Below are positions 51,009 to 59,221 of a stretch of 64,000 nucleotides of DNA, piece by piece. The translations under genes and the position numbers were made by a program. Every line of letters begins with the position of its first letter. The first letter of the stretch is position 1. Below the pieces are notes generated by a model. That model did not search any database. It was not told the origin of the DNA and saw nothing but the letters and a program-made list of their open reading frames with translations. The stretch is from NCBI GenBank assembly GCA_019358875.1, contig JAHHIF010000029.1, forward strand, positions 1-64,000, in the 5' to 3' direction. This DNA comes from Symplocastrum torsivum CPER-KK1. GTDB lineage: Bacteria > Cyanobacteriota > Cyanobacteriia > Cyanobacteriales > Coleofasciculaceae.

Positions 51009-51638
51009 TCAGCTAACACCATTAGTGTCCTGACCATAGGCTTGCCAAGCCAAATCTACTATACCGTTGACAATTGCCGCCGCAACCACTGCGCTACCCT
51101 TACGACCTTCAATCCGAATATGGGGAATAAACGAGTCTTTCAGTCGATCTTTGGCAACATCCACTTCAACAAATCCCGAAGGTGTGCCAATGACCAAGGC
51201 TGGTCGAATTTCCTCCGCCTCGATTAACTCAACTAGTGCTGTCAGCGCCGTCTGAGCCTGACCAACAACAAAAATCCCTTCCGGGTAGCGTCTGGCTAAC
51301 GTTTGTATACCCCAAGCCGCTCGTGTCTTTTCTTTTTGAGGTCGCGTTAGCGCTTCCATGCTGCAATACACGGGATTGGCAAAGGTGTTTTGGATATGGG
51401 GAGTAATGCCAACTTGTACCATTGGGACATCAACCACAATCGTGCTACGAGCCGCTAGCGCTGCTGCTCCCGCTTGTAAAGCTCGCTCAGAAAAACGAAT
51501 TAGAGACTGATATTCAAAGTCAGCAGTTGCATAAATCACTCGGCGCACAATCTCATATTCTGCTGGTGAAAAGACGTGCTCGCCCATTTCTCGGTCAATA
51601 ATTGCCAAACTTTGGGCATCCGTTGCATGCCATTCCAT
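51009..51638 (-). CDS. cobH: Precorrin-8X methylmutase
   Basis: The 209-aa enzyme moves a methyl group in precorrin-8X to form hydrogenobyrinate in cobalamin synthesis. The family features are HVFSPAEYEIVRRVIYATADFEY near the N-terminus, VDVPMVQVGI, GIFVVGQAQTALTALVELIE, PALVIGTPSGFVEVDVAKDRL and the closing KGSAVVAAAIVNGIVDLA. The gene stands alone. The final codons read directly into a Uma2 relic after its TGA. No cobalamin riboswitch was seen upstream. Confidence 0.92.
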   Translation of the reverse strand: MEWHATDAQSLAIIDREMGEHVFSPAEYEIVRRVIYATADFEYQSLIRFSERALQAGAAALAARSTIVVDVPMVQVGITPHIQNTFANPVYCSMEALTRPQKEKTRAAWGIQTLARRYPEGIFVVGQAQTALTALVELIEAEEIRPALVIGTPSGFVEVDVAKDRLKDSFIPHIRIEGRKGSAVVAAAIVNGIVDLAWQAYGQDTNGVS

Positions 51639-51673
51639 GACTTTTTCAATCCCAATCTGATTTGCTGTTTTTA

Positions 51674-51771
51674 AGCCCTTGTGTGAGAAGGTTGGTTATT
51701 TTACTGTAATTCACTATACAAATAGTGTTAATTATTCTGAGTTTTTTTAAGGGTTTGTCTCACATAGGGCT
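51674..51771. mobile_element. Candidate 98-bp MITE
   Basis: Near-perfect terminal inverted repeats (AGCCCTTGTGTGAGA at 51674-51688; TCTCACATAGGGCT at 51758-51771) enclose an AT-rich core without a frame. TA dinucleotides flank both ends (TTTTTA before, TAAAGG after), as expected for Tc1/mariner-type insertion. It lies just upstream of cobH and could affect its promoter. Confidence 0.45.
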
Positions 51772-51846
51772 AAAGGCATCTAGCTGTGAAGCTCTCGCAA
51801 AAAGCTAGACGCCACCAACAATTAATTATCTACTGTATTCGACGGT

Positions 51847-52650
51847 TTAGGTTTCAGATGTGGAGGATTGATTAATAATCGGTGATAAGTAAGCGACTAA
51901 TGCCCCAAGGACAAAGCCGATAACGTTACGAAATAGCGGTAACCAATCCGAGGTTCGTGTAATGACAGGCCCAATCCCAAAAGCAATAAACAGAATACCC
52001 CACAGAGGTGAGAAAATTAATGCCCATTGCCAAGCAAAGACTTGTCCTTCTTTACGGGGGATAGCAGCAAACCCGCAAATTACACCACCCAAGGTTGAAG
52101 TAATAAGGGTGAGAATCCACTGTTCCCTGGGCAAACCAGGGACAACCCTACAGCCCCCTTGACGCAGACAGGTCTTAATTGTCTGTAGGGAGTCAACAAT
52201 TGATTGGTTTTCACCATTGTCACGGACATAGTAGAGATTGCCGAAGCGCGTCTGCAACTCAACCCAGAACGTGCGTGGAAGGAATGGATAAAGGGCATCC
52301 CCCACATTAAACCCAAGCAGATTACCGCCTCGTGAGTCAGCGATGAGTAGCACACTTTTATCGTTGAGTCCCCAGAAATCTTTGACGGCTCGACCCGGTG
52401 TGCGGTCATACTGAGTCAAAACTCGCAATTTCCAGCCAGTTTCCGCCTCAAAATTTTCTAAATCTTTAATAAGTGCTTGTTCCTGAAGCGTTGGGAGGAA
52501 GTTTGCTAAGTCAATTACTGGTGTTTGAATATTAGGCAAGAGATCGGGGTTGTCGTAGGCTTGTGCTACAGGCGCGATCGCCCAAACCGAGAGGGCAAGG
52601 AAAAACGCTGCTAGAGATACCAGTATTCGTTTTGGAAAAAGATGCTGCAT
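51847..52650 (-). CDS. TPM domain protein, Psb32-like
   Basis: The 267-aa precursor has a signal peptide (hydrophobic residues 10-28, cleavage after AQA). A TPM domain (VIDLANFLPTLQEQALIKDL; TGWKLRVLTQYDRTPGRAVK; SVLLIADSRGGNLLGFNVGD) is followed by two membrane helices near the C-terminus. Plant TLP18.3 and cyanobacterial Psb32 have this layout and help repair photosystem II after photodamage. Location at the thylakoid lumen is expected. Psb32 identity is a family-level inference. Confidence 0.82.
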   Translation of the reverse strand: MQHLFPKRILVSLAAFFLALSVWAIAPVAQAYDNPDLLPNIQTPVIDLANFLPTLQEQALIKDLENFEAETGWKLRVLTQYDRTPGRAVKDFWGLNDKSVLLIADSRGGNLLGFNVGDALYPFLPRTFWVELQTRFGNLYYVRDNGENQSIVDSLQTIKTCLRQGGCRVVPGLPREQWILTLITSTLGGVICGFAAIPRKEGQVFAWQWALIFSPLWGILFIAFGIGPVITRTSDWLPLFRNVIGFVLGALVAYLSPIINQSSTSET

Positions 52651-53046
52651 TGTGAGTTTTTATCCAAGTTTTCAGCGTGGACACCAAAGGAGGCTTTAAA
52701 CCAGGGAGCAGGTAAAAGTAAGATTTTCTTTACACTTGTTTACTTTAGTCTAATATTAGCGGCGATCGCAAAGCGTTGAGCAGCTAAGTTGAGCAATATT
52801 ACTCACAAAGAGGTCTACAGCTACAGATCTCAACCCAACTCCTTGGTGGAGAAGCTGGAATGCAAGAGATTAAGTACATTGCAAAACTCCATAAATGACA
52901 TAGCAAGCACTTAGGACGCGATCGCTTCTTGCTTGAAAAATATTCCTTCAGACATAGCCGTTCTCAGTTGCCCAGGTCGCTGATACTCCATTGCGAACGC
53001 TTATGTATGATTAAGTGTTGGCGATGCAAAAATTACGTCTACTTTA
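52651..53046. other. Divergent region upstream of rca
   Basis: HIP1 octamers lie near 52763-52770 and 52919-52926. No gene or known RNA is visible. It probably contains the promoters for the Psb32-like gene and rca. Confidence 0.4.
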
Positions 53047-54363
53047 ATGAGCTATTACATTTCTCCCCGCTTCCTGGATAAACTCGCCGTTCACATCACT
53101 AAAAATTATCTAAACCTCCCTGGAGTAAGAGTTCCTCTCATTCTTGGCGTTCATGGTCGCAAAGGAGAGGGAAAGTCTTTTCAGTGTGAACTAGTATTCG
53201 AGCGCATGGGTGTTGAAGCCGTTCATATGTCAGCAGGTGAACTCGAAAGCCCAGATGCTGGTGACCCGGCACGTTTGATTCGTCTACGCTATCGGGAAGC
53301 AGCGGAATTGATCAAGGTACGAGGCAAGATGGCTGTACTGATGATTAATGATTTAGATGCTGGGGCTGGGCGCTTCGATCAAGGCACTCAATATACGGTC
53401 AATACTCAGTTGGTGAACGGCACCTTGATGAACATTGCCGATAACCCGACAGATGTACAACTCCCAGGCAGTTACGACTCAACACCTCTCCCTCGTGTGC
53501 CAATTATTGTCACCGGGAATGACTTTTCTACACTGTATGCCCCATTAATTCGGGATGGTCGGATGGAGAAGTTCTTCTGGGAACCTAATCGAGAAGACAA
53601 AATCGGTGTTGTTGAAGGGATCTTTTCTGAAGATGGACTACCTCGCAACCAGATCGAACAGTTAGTTGAGACGTTCTCGAATCAAGCGATTGATTTTTTT
53701 AGTGCGTTGCGATCGCGTGTTTACGATGAACAAATCCGTGAGTTCATTCACAAGATTGGAATCGACAGAGTCTCCTCACGAATAGTAAATAGTGCGGAAG
53801 AACCCCCAAAGTTTCCTAAGCCAAATTTTCAACTACCTCGCTTAATCGAGTTTGGCAATCTGTTGACTGGTGAACAGAAGCAGATAGAGGATATGCGACT
53901 AGTCAGGGAGTACAATCAAGGTCTAGGATTGCGGGTAACTCCTCAAGAACCAGCAGCTTCCAGCCGTCCTGCCCCGAAAAAGCCGGAAAATGGGAATGCG
54001 ATCGCTTCTAATAATTTAGGGGACGAGTCAACAAGTACTAGCGCTTCTAATGGCTTTAGCGATTCTAGTAACAGCAGTAAACAGGTACCGAGTATTCCAT
54101 TAGATCTAGAAACCCAAGAGCAAATTCGTGAGCTTTTGGCTCAAGGTTACCGACTTAGTATCGAGTACGCCAATGAGCGTCGAGTCCGCACTAATGCTTG
54201 GCAAAGTGGTACTTCGTTCCAAGGTAATGAAGCATCAGAAGCAATCATTACTTTAGCAGAAAGCTTAGGTGAACACAGGGGTGAGTATGTTCGCCTGATC
54301 GGCATTGACCCCAAAGCGAAGCGGCGGGTTCTAGAAAAGATTATTCAACGACCGCATGAATAA
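53047..54363 (+). CDS. rca: RuBisCO activase with SSU-like C-terminal domain
   Basis: The 438-aa AAA+ protein remodels inhibited RuBisCO. Walker A is GVHGRKGEGKSFQ (about 35-47), Walker B is VLMINDLDAGAGRFD, and the sensor region is VTGNDFSTLYAPLIRDGRME. A Ser/Asn-rich linker (about 310-345) leads to a small-subunit-like domain (LETQEQIRELLAQGYRLSIE; TNAWQSGTSFQ; GEYVRLIGIDPKAKRRVLEK) that resembles CcmM modules and targets the activase to RuBisCO or the carboxysome. No rbc or ccm gene lies in this window. Confidence 0.93.
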   Translation: MSYYISPRFLDKLAVHITKNYLNLPGVRVPLILGVHGRKGEGKSFQCELVFERMGVEAVHMSAGELESPDAGDPARLIRLRYREAAELIKVRGKMAVLMINDLDAGAGRFDQGTQYTVNTQLVNGTLMNIADNPTDVQLPGSYDSTPLPRVPIIVTGNDFSTLYAPLIRDGRMEKFFWEPNREDKIGVVEGIFSEDGLPRNQIEQLVETFSNQAIDFFSALRSRVYDEQIREFIHKIGIDRVSSRIVNSAEEPPKFPKPNFQLPRLIEFGNLLTGEQKQIEDMRLVREYNQGLGLRVTPQEPAASSRPAPKKPENGNAIASNNLGDESTSTSASNGFSDSSNSSKQVPSIPLDLETQEQIRELLAQGYRLSIEYANERRVRTNAWQSGTSFQGNEASEAIITLAESLGEHRGEYVRLIGIDPKAKRRVLEKIIQRPHE

Positions 54364-54442
54364 AAAATAAGCCTCCTTCTTAAAACTCTGGAGGCTTAGA
54401 AATCAACACTCTAGTTGTAGCGAAACGAAGAAATCCGTAAGC

Positions 54443-55150
54443 TTAATTTTTGTTCTGAGTAACTTGCTGTGGTACTCCCAATTCCAGTAGAGCTTGTCGA
54501 GGTAGAATCACTTGGTCAACCGCATGAATAACGCCGTTGCTTGCCTGAATATCAGCTTGAGTGACTTTTGCATTGTTGACGGCGACTGTACCATCTGTAC
54601 CAAGTTGTACAGCTAACGACTCTCCAGCAAGAGTTTCAACTTCTCCTGACTGGATTTGAGAACTTGTCACTGCACCGGGAACCACATGATAGCTCAGCAG
54701 TTGTACAAGGATTTCTTTGTTTTCTGGCAGTAGTAGCTGTTCTAATACTCCCTCTGGCAATGCAGCGAAGGCTTCATCGGTAGGAGCAAAAACGGTGTAA
54801 GGTCCTTCTGAGGATAAGGTTTCTGCTAAATCTGCTGCATCAATCGCTTTGGCAAGAGTTTTGAATTGGTCAGTCGCCGCTTCTACGATGTTGTTGCTTG
54901 CTGATGACGCTTCTGGTGAGGCGGGTGCTGCAGCGGGTGGTGCAACTTGTGGTGCAGGTTCTAGGGAAGAATTCGGCGTTGTACCAGTTTGGGCTTCTGG
55001 GGCGGGTGAAGCCGGAGTAGCATCTGCTGTGTAGACAGAGGTTCCACTGGATGAGCGCTCAAGTTGATTGTTTTGTGTAGCGAATGCAGGGAGACTGATG
55101 AAGGCACTCATTCCAAGGATGCCAACTAGCAACTGAGTTCGACTTTTCAT
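54443..55150 (-). CDS. Secreted fasciclin domain protein
   Basis: The frame opens at 55189, but AGGAGGT just upstream of ATG 55150 (MKSRTQLLVGILGMS) marks the start, giving 235 aa. A signal peptide (to about residue 25, ending PAFA) is followed by a Pro/Ala/Ser-rich linker (residues 40-80). One fasciclin FAS1 domain follows: NIVEAATDQFKTLAKAIDAA, GPYTVFAPTDEAFAALPEG, LSYHVVPGAVTSSQI and ASNGVIHAVDQVILP. FAS1 proteins mediate adhesion or polysaccharide binding at the cell surface. Confidence 0.9.
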   Translation of the reverse strand: MKSRTQLLVGILGMSAFISLPAFATQNNQLERSSSGTSVYTADATPASPAPEAQTGTTPNSSLEPAPQVAPPAAAPASPEASSASNNIVEAATDQFKTLAKAIDAADLAETLSSEGPYTVFAPTDEAFAALPEGVLEQLLLPENKEILVQLLSYHVVPGAVTSSQIQSGEVETLAGESLAVQLGTDGTVAVNNAKVTQADIQASNGVIHAVDQVILPRQALLELGVPQQVTQNKN

Positions 55151-55450
55151 GAACCAATACCTCCTAAATGCTACGTTTTGTAAAGCCACAGAATCAATCT
55201 ACGTGAGGTTGCTCTTATACGTCTCTATCAAACGGCATACTATTTGAAAGTAATGGTGATGAAACTGAAACTTAAAAATATGCGATCGCCTTATCAGTAA
55301 CTGATTGTGTCAATTTAGGTTAGTCGCTTTGATTGGGAAAAAAATACCGAACATTAACTATTTTTTAAGTATTGTTACTACTGCGTGGTATGATTACCTA
55401 GGACTTGTTGAATACAAGCCAACTTTTTGGAATTGCTTTTGCTGCTACCT

Positions 55451-55894
55451 GTGAACTTGTCAGACGACTCTCCTCAACCGACATCGGCAACAGAGGAACT
55501 TTCTCAAGCGAGTTCCCCACCCTCCCCAATGAGTTCCTCCATGCAGGAGTTCTACCAACTCAAACAAACGTTGTTGTTGGTCACACTTACATTGGCAGGA
55601 ATCATCTTTATCTCTGTTTGGATTTTTTACTCGCTTGACATTGCCTTGAATTATTTGATCGGGGCGTGCACAGGTGTGGTTTACTTGAGAATGTTGGCTA
55701 AAGACGTTGAGCGGCTAGGTCAACAAAAAAGGCGTCCGAGTCCTGCCCGGTTCGCAATTTTTATTGGGCTGTTTATCGTTGCCACTCAATGGCAAAAATT
55801 GCAGATTTTGCCCATATTTTTAGGATTTCTGACTTACAAAGCCGCACTCATCGTCTATGTACTGCAAAGCACACTGCTTCCTACTTCTAAGTAG
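55451..55894 (+). CDS. atpI: ATP synthase protein I
   Basis: The frame reaches TTG 55427; GTG 55451 (VNLSDDSPQP) is my preferred start because the family has a short acidic N-terminus, giving 147 aa, but this is uncertain. An acidic Ser/Pro-rich region is followed by four hydrophobic helices from about residue 35 on (LLLVTLTLAGIIFISVWIFY; ALNYLIGACTGVVYLRMLAK; FAIFIGLFIVATQW). This non-structural subunit helps assemble the c-ring and precedes the F0 genes. It opens the atp operon. Confidence 0.85.
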   Translation: MNLSDDSPQPTSATEELSQASSPPSPMSSSMQEFYQLKQTLLLVTLTLAGIIFISVWIFYSLDIALNYLIGACTGVVYLRMLAKDVERLGQQKRRPSPARFAIFIGLFIVATQWQKLQILPIFLGFLTYKAALIVYVLQSTLLPTSK

Positions 55895-55956
55895 GTTAAG
55901 TTGTTAGTCAGCTAAGCCCGTTCCACTTATGACAGCTATCTGGGGAAATCTCCGGA

Positions 55957-56712
55957 ATGGAAATGATAAATGGTTTTTCGCTTTTGAATTCTTTGCCACT
56001 TGCTGAATTAGAAGTTGGTCAGCATTTGTACTGGCACCTCGGCAATTTGAAAGTACACGGGCAGGTTCTCATTACCTCTTGGTTTGTGATTGCCATTCTC
56101 GTCACGGCTTCAATTGCAGCAACTCGAAATATCCAGAGAATTCCTAGCGGCATCCAAAATTTTATGGAGTATGCTCTGGAATTTCTCCGGGATTTGGCAA
56201 AAACTCAGATTGGTGAGAAAGAGTATCGCCCTTGGGTACCTTTTGTCGGTACTCTATTCTTGTTCATTTTTGTGGCAAATTGGTCTGGGGCACTTGTTCC
56301 TTGGAAGCTGATTAAGCTGCCAGAAGGGGAGTTAGCAGCTCCAACAAGCGACATCAACACAACAGTTGCCTTTGCCCTACTGACTTCCTTAGCGTATTTC
56401 TACGCTGGCTTGAGCAAAAAGGGTTTAGGATACTTTGCTGGTTACGCCCAACCGATACCAATCATGGTACCTTTCAAGATTTTGGAAGATTTCACCAAAC
56501 CTCTTTCCCTGAGCTTCCGTCTGTTTGGAAACATCTTGGCGGATGAACTGGTAGTGGGAGTGCTGGTGTTTCTAGTTCCTTTGTTTGTTCCTCTACCGGT
56601 CATGGCACTGGGCTTATTTACCAGCGCCATTCAAGCGCTCATCTTCGCCACTTTGGCAGCCGCTTACATCGGAGAGGCAATGGAGGATCATGGCGAAGAG
56701 CATCATGAGTGA
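55957..56712 (+). CDS. atpB: ATP synthase F0 subunit a
   Basis: The 251-aa protein forms the proton half-channels next to the c-ring (also called AtpI in plastid nomenclature). The essential Arg lies in KPLSLSFRLFGNILADELVV, and the C-terminal helix reads ALGLFTSAIQALIFATLAAA. Earlier helices include VHGQVLITSWFVIAILVTAS and FVGTLFLFIFVANWSGALVP. The next gene (c subunit) follows after 125 bp that includes a terminator-like hairpin. Confidence 0.95.
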   Translation: MEMINGFSLLNSLPLAELEVGQHLYWHLGNLKVHGQVLITSWFVIAILVTASIAATRNIQRIPSGIQNFMEYALEFLRDLAKTQIGEKEYRPWVPFVGTLFLFIFVANWSGALVPWKLIKLPEGELAAPTSDINTTVAFALLTSLAYFYAGLSKKGLGYFAGYAQPIPIMVPFKILEDFTKPLSLSFRLFGNILADELVVGVLVFLVPLFVPLPVMALGLFTSAIQALIFATLAAAYIGEAMEDHGEEHHE

Positions 56713-56764
56713 AGTTCGCCTCACTCTAAAGATGTTTCAGTTTTGGCTCACCTCCTATCATTAG

Positions 56765-56886
56765 TCCGCCTTAGAAGCGGATTTTTCGAGGTAGGAGTCT
56801 AACCTGTAGTTGTTTAGTTAATTTAAGGAAAATCAAGATGGACCCATTAATTGCTGCTGCTTCCGTTATCGCTGCTGCTCTGGCTG
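56765..56886 (+). terminator. Hairpin between subunits a and c
   Basis: The stem TCCGC (56765-56769) pairs with GCGGA (56777-56781) and is followed by TTTTT at 56782-56786. It looks like a weak intrinsic terminator or attenuator within the operon. The relevant part is 56765-56786; beyond that lie the c-subunit leader and the start of its gene. Confidence 0.45.
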
Positions 56887-57083
56887 TTGGTCTTGCTGCT
56901 ATTGGTCCTGGCATTGGTCAGGGAAATGCAGCTGGTCAAGCAGTAGAAGGAATCGCACGCCAGCCAGAAGCCGAAGGAAAAATTCGCGGTACGCTGCTGT
57001 TGAGCTTAGCCTTCATGGAAGCGCTAACAATTTACGGTCTGGTCGTCGCCCTCGTCCTGCTGTTTGCTAACCCCTTCTCGTAA
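56838..57083 (+). CDS. atpE: ATP synthase F0 subunit c
   Basis: The 81-aa proteolipid has two helices separated by the polar loop RQPEAEGK. The ion-binding Glu lies in LLSLAFMEALTIYGL. The N-terminal helix has the GxGxGxG-like pattern (GLAAIGPGIGQGNAAGQAVE). It forms the rotating ring in the thylakoid membrane. A 10-bp perfect inverted repeat lies directly downstream, which may protect its abundant mRNA. The plastid name is atpH. Confidence 0.97.
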   Translation: MDPLIAAASVIAAALAVGLAAIGPGIGQGNAAGQAVEGIARQPEAEGKIRGTLLLSLAFMEALTIYGLVVALVLLFANPFS

Positions 57084-57099
57084 TAGTAGGGTTCTTTTT

Positions 57100-57138
57100 C
57101 AGCGCTCAGCTTACCAAAATAATGGAGTCTGAGCGCTG
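57100..57138. terminator. Intercistronic stem-loop after the c-subunit gene
   Basis: CAGCGCTCAG at 57100-57109 pairs perfectly with 57129-57138 across a 19-nt loop, and flanking T and A runs extend the stem. It sits 16 bp after the c-subunit stop and is well placed for partial termination or 3' stabilisation, which could help raise c-subunit output over its neighbours. Confidence 0.6.
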
Positions 57139-57221
57139 GAAAAGTTGACACAATTTATACCAAAAGTATCCCCATCCCAACTGAGTAGCTGACCTTTTTT
57201 AAGCCGTGGGATCTGAAAATA

Positions 57222-57728
57222 ATGATGACACATTGGACAATTTTACTGGCTGTCGAAACAGCTGAAGCTGCTACCGAAGCTGCCAAAGAAGGGGGGTTGT
57301 TTGATTTTGATGCCACCCTGCCGATAATGGCAATACAGTTTTTGCTTTTGGTGGTGGTGTTGAATGTAGTGTTCTACAAACCATTGAGCAAGTCAATTGA
57401 TGGACGGGATGACTATATCCGCAAGAATTTGTTGGAGTCGCGTGAACGTTTAGCTAAGGCAGAGAATCTAGCCAAGCAGTATGAGCAAGAGCTAGGAGAA
57501 ACTCGCCGGAAGTCGCAAGCGACAATCGCGGCAGCACAAGCAGATGCCCAGAAAGTTGCGGCTCAAAAAATAGCTCAAGCTCAAGCTGAGGCTCAGGCAC
57601 AACGAGAGCAAGCCCAACGAGAGATTGAACAGCAAAAAGCTGAGGCACTAACGTCCCTTGAACAAGAAGTGGATGCCTTGAGTCGCCAGATTCTCGAAAA
57701 ACTCTTGGGACGAGAGTTGGTTAAGTAA
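57222..57728 (+). CDS. atpF2: ATP synthase F0 subunit b'
   Basis: The 168-aa stalk subunit has one N-terminal membrane helix (LPIMAIQFLLLVVVLNVVFY, about 29-48) and a long charged coiled coil with Ala/Gln/Lys heptads to the end (AQAEAQAQREQAQREIEQQK). Cyanobacteria and chloroplasts have two different b-type subunits; this is the divergent b' form (also named atpG). It follows the c-subunit gene after a hairpin. Confidence 0.95.
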   Translation: MMTHWTILLAVETAEAATEAAKEGGLFDFDATLPIMAIQFLLLVVVLNVVFYKPLSKSIDGRDDYIRKNLLESRERLAKAENLAKQYEQELGETRRKSQATIAAAQADAQKVAAQKIAQAQAEAQAQREQAQREIEQQKAEALTSLEQEVDALSRQILEKLLGRELVK

Positions 57729-58030
57729 AGCAAGTGATGGCTGGCATTATCTTGTGGAAGCGTTTTAGCAGTGGGTGTGATACAAGCCTGTGGCGGTGTG
57801 AAAGTGGCATTGCTATAAACGAGGCTCTAAATAGGCAATAAAAGTAAGCGACTTCCTAAAGAATAGCTTTGCTTCACACGCCCCCCTAGATTACTAAACC
57901 GTTTCTCATCAGATTGCCCGTTGCGGTAGTAGGACAGTTATGTTTCCTAGAAACGTTAATCGCAACGTTATTTTTGCCTTCCGTGTATCCTTCAAAAGTA
58001 TTTGCAATACTCAATCTTCAAGAGTTGTAT
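57729..58030. other. Intercistronic gap between the b' and b genes
   Basis: At 302 bp this is unusually long for the operon. A frame upstream of the b gene (from 57914) runs in phase with it but lacks family similarity, so I treat it as leader. I recognise no repeat or hairpin in it. Confidence 0.4.
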
Positions 58031-58594
58031 ATGGATATTATGAGTACTTTCTCATTCCTGGCTACCGCAGCGGCAGAAGTCGCAGCGGAAGGCGGTTCAG
58101 AAGGAGGTTTGGGTCTAAACTTTGACCTTCTAGAAACCAACTTGATTAACCTCGTAATCATTATCGGGGTACTATTTTTCTTTGGGCGTAAATTTTTAGG
58201 TAAAACCCTATCAGAAAGACGCTCAAACATTGAACAAGCGATTCAAGATGCCGAAAAACGGCAGAAAGAGGCTGCTGCTTCTCTAGCAGATGCTCAGCAG
58301 AAATTAGCACAAGCCCAAGCCGAGGCGGAGAGAATCCGAGCCAAGGGTGAAGAAAACGCCCAGGCAGCAAGAGCGGCGATTTTAGAGAAGGCAGCTAAAG
58401 ATGTTGAAGCCGTTAGAAAAACCGCGACTCAGGATTTGAACGCAGACAGAGAACGTGCGATCGCAGAACTTCGAGAGCGAGTCGCAGCGATGGCGATGCA
58501 GCGAGTTGAGTCGCAGCTTCAAGATCACTTAGATGACTCTGCTCAACAACAATTAATTGACCGCAGCATCGCTCTACTGGGAGGTGGATCGTGA
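58031..58594 (+). CDS. atpF: ATP synthase F0 subunit b
   Basis: The open frame starts at 57914, but ATG 58031 (MDIMSTFSFLATAAAE) or 58040 gives the usual length; I choose 58031 (187 aa). A membrane helix (NLVIIIGVLFFFGRKFLGKT) is followed by a long coiled coil rich in Ala, Glu and Arg. It forms the peripheral stalk with b' and binds delta. The stop overlaps the next start in GTGA at 58591-58594. Confidence 0.93.
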   Translation: MDIMSTFSFLATAAAEVAAEGGSEGGLGLNFDLLETNLINLVIIIGVLFFFGRKFLGKTLSERRSNIEQAIQDAEKRQKEAAASLADAQQKLAQAQAEAERIRAKGEENAQAARAAILEKAAKDVEAVRKTATQDLNADRERAIAELRERVAAMAMQRVESQLQDHLDDSAQQQLIDRSIALLGGGS

Positions 58595-59148
58595 AAGGAA
58601 GTCTGGTGAGTGGTCAGATACTAGAGCCTTACGCAGATGCGTTAATGTCTCTGGCTCAGTCCAGTGACAAGACAGAGCGTATTGGTGAGGATGTTGCAGC
58701 CTTACTGAATCTGTTGAAAGAATCACCGGAGTTGGACGAGTTTTTAAGCAGTCCAATTGTGAAAGCTGAAGACAAGAAAGCCGTACTGCAACGAATTGGT
58801 GGGGAGCAATTTGACCCCTACACCAAGAATTTTGTGAATATTTTGATTGATCGGCGGCGCATCATTTTCTTAGAAGGAATCTGCAAGCAGTATCAAACTC
58901 TTCTACGAAAGTTGAAGCAGACAGTTCTCGCCGAAGTCACTTCAGCGGTAGAACTATCAGAATCTCAGCAGCAGTCAGTTCGAGAGAAAGTAACCGCCAT
59001 GACGGGTGCCCAGCAGGTAGAACTGGATACAAAAATTGACCCAGAATTAATTGGTGGTGTCATCATCACAGTAGGGTCTCAGGTAATCGATGCTAGTTTG
59101 CGAGGACAACTACGTCGTATTGGTCTGCGCCTGAGCAGTAGTACCTAG
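58591..59148 (+). CDS. atpH: ATP synthase F1 subunit delta
   Basis: The 185-aa OSCP-type subunit begins at GTG 58591, overlapping the b gene by four bases. The N-terminal six-helix domain (ILEPYADALMSLAQSSDKTE; LDEFLSSPIVKAEDKKAVLQ) and the C-terminal motif (DPELIGGVIITVGSQVIDAS) are typical. It caps the alpha3beta3 head and binds the b stalks. The plastid name is atpD. Confidence 0.95.
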   Translation: MKGSLVSGQILEPYADALMSLAQSSDKTERIGEDVAALLNLLKESPELDEFLSSPIVKAEDKKAVLQRIGGEQFDPYTKNFVNILIDRRRIIFLEGICKQYQTLLRKLKQTVLAEVTSAVELSESQQQSVREKVTAMTGAQQVELDTKIDPELIGGVIITVGSQVIDASLRGQLRRIGLRLSSST

Positions 59149-59193
59149 GGGCTAGAAGAAAACAAGACACATTGCCTCTCGACTCCAACGAAC

Positions 59194-59214
59194 AACTAAA
59201 AACTAAAAACTAAC
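59194..59214. repeat. AACTAAA heptamers upstream of atpA
   Basis: Three consecutive units AACTAAA, AACTAAA, AACTAAC end 7 bases before ATG 59222. No Shine-Dalgarno sequence is present. This is a further heptamer family next to a start codon in the operon. Confidence 0.65.
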
Positions 59215-59221
59215 AATTGAC

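Noticed and set aside
50776..51033. 85-aa plus-strand frame
   Set aside because: It is antisense to the Uma2 fragment, whose minus-strand translation shows family residues.
51639..51846. Cobalamin riboswitch upstream of cobH
   Set aside because: Searched for the conserved B12-box-like core by eye and found none; the structure seen there is the terminal inverted repeat of a possible MITE.
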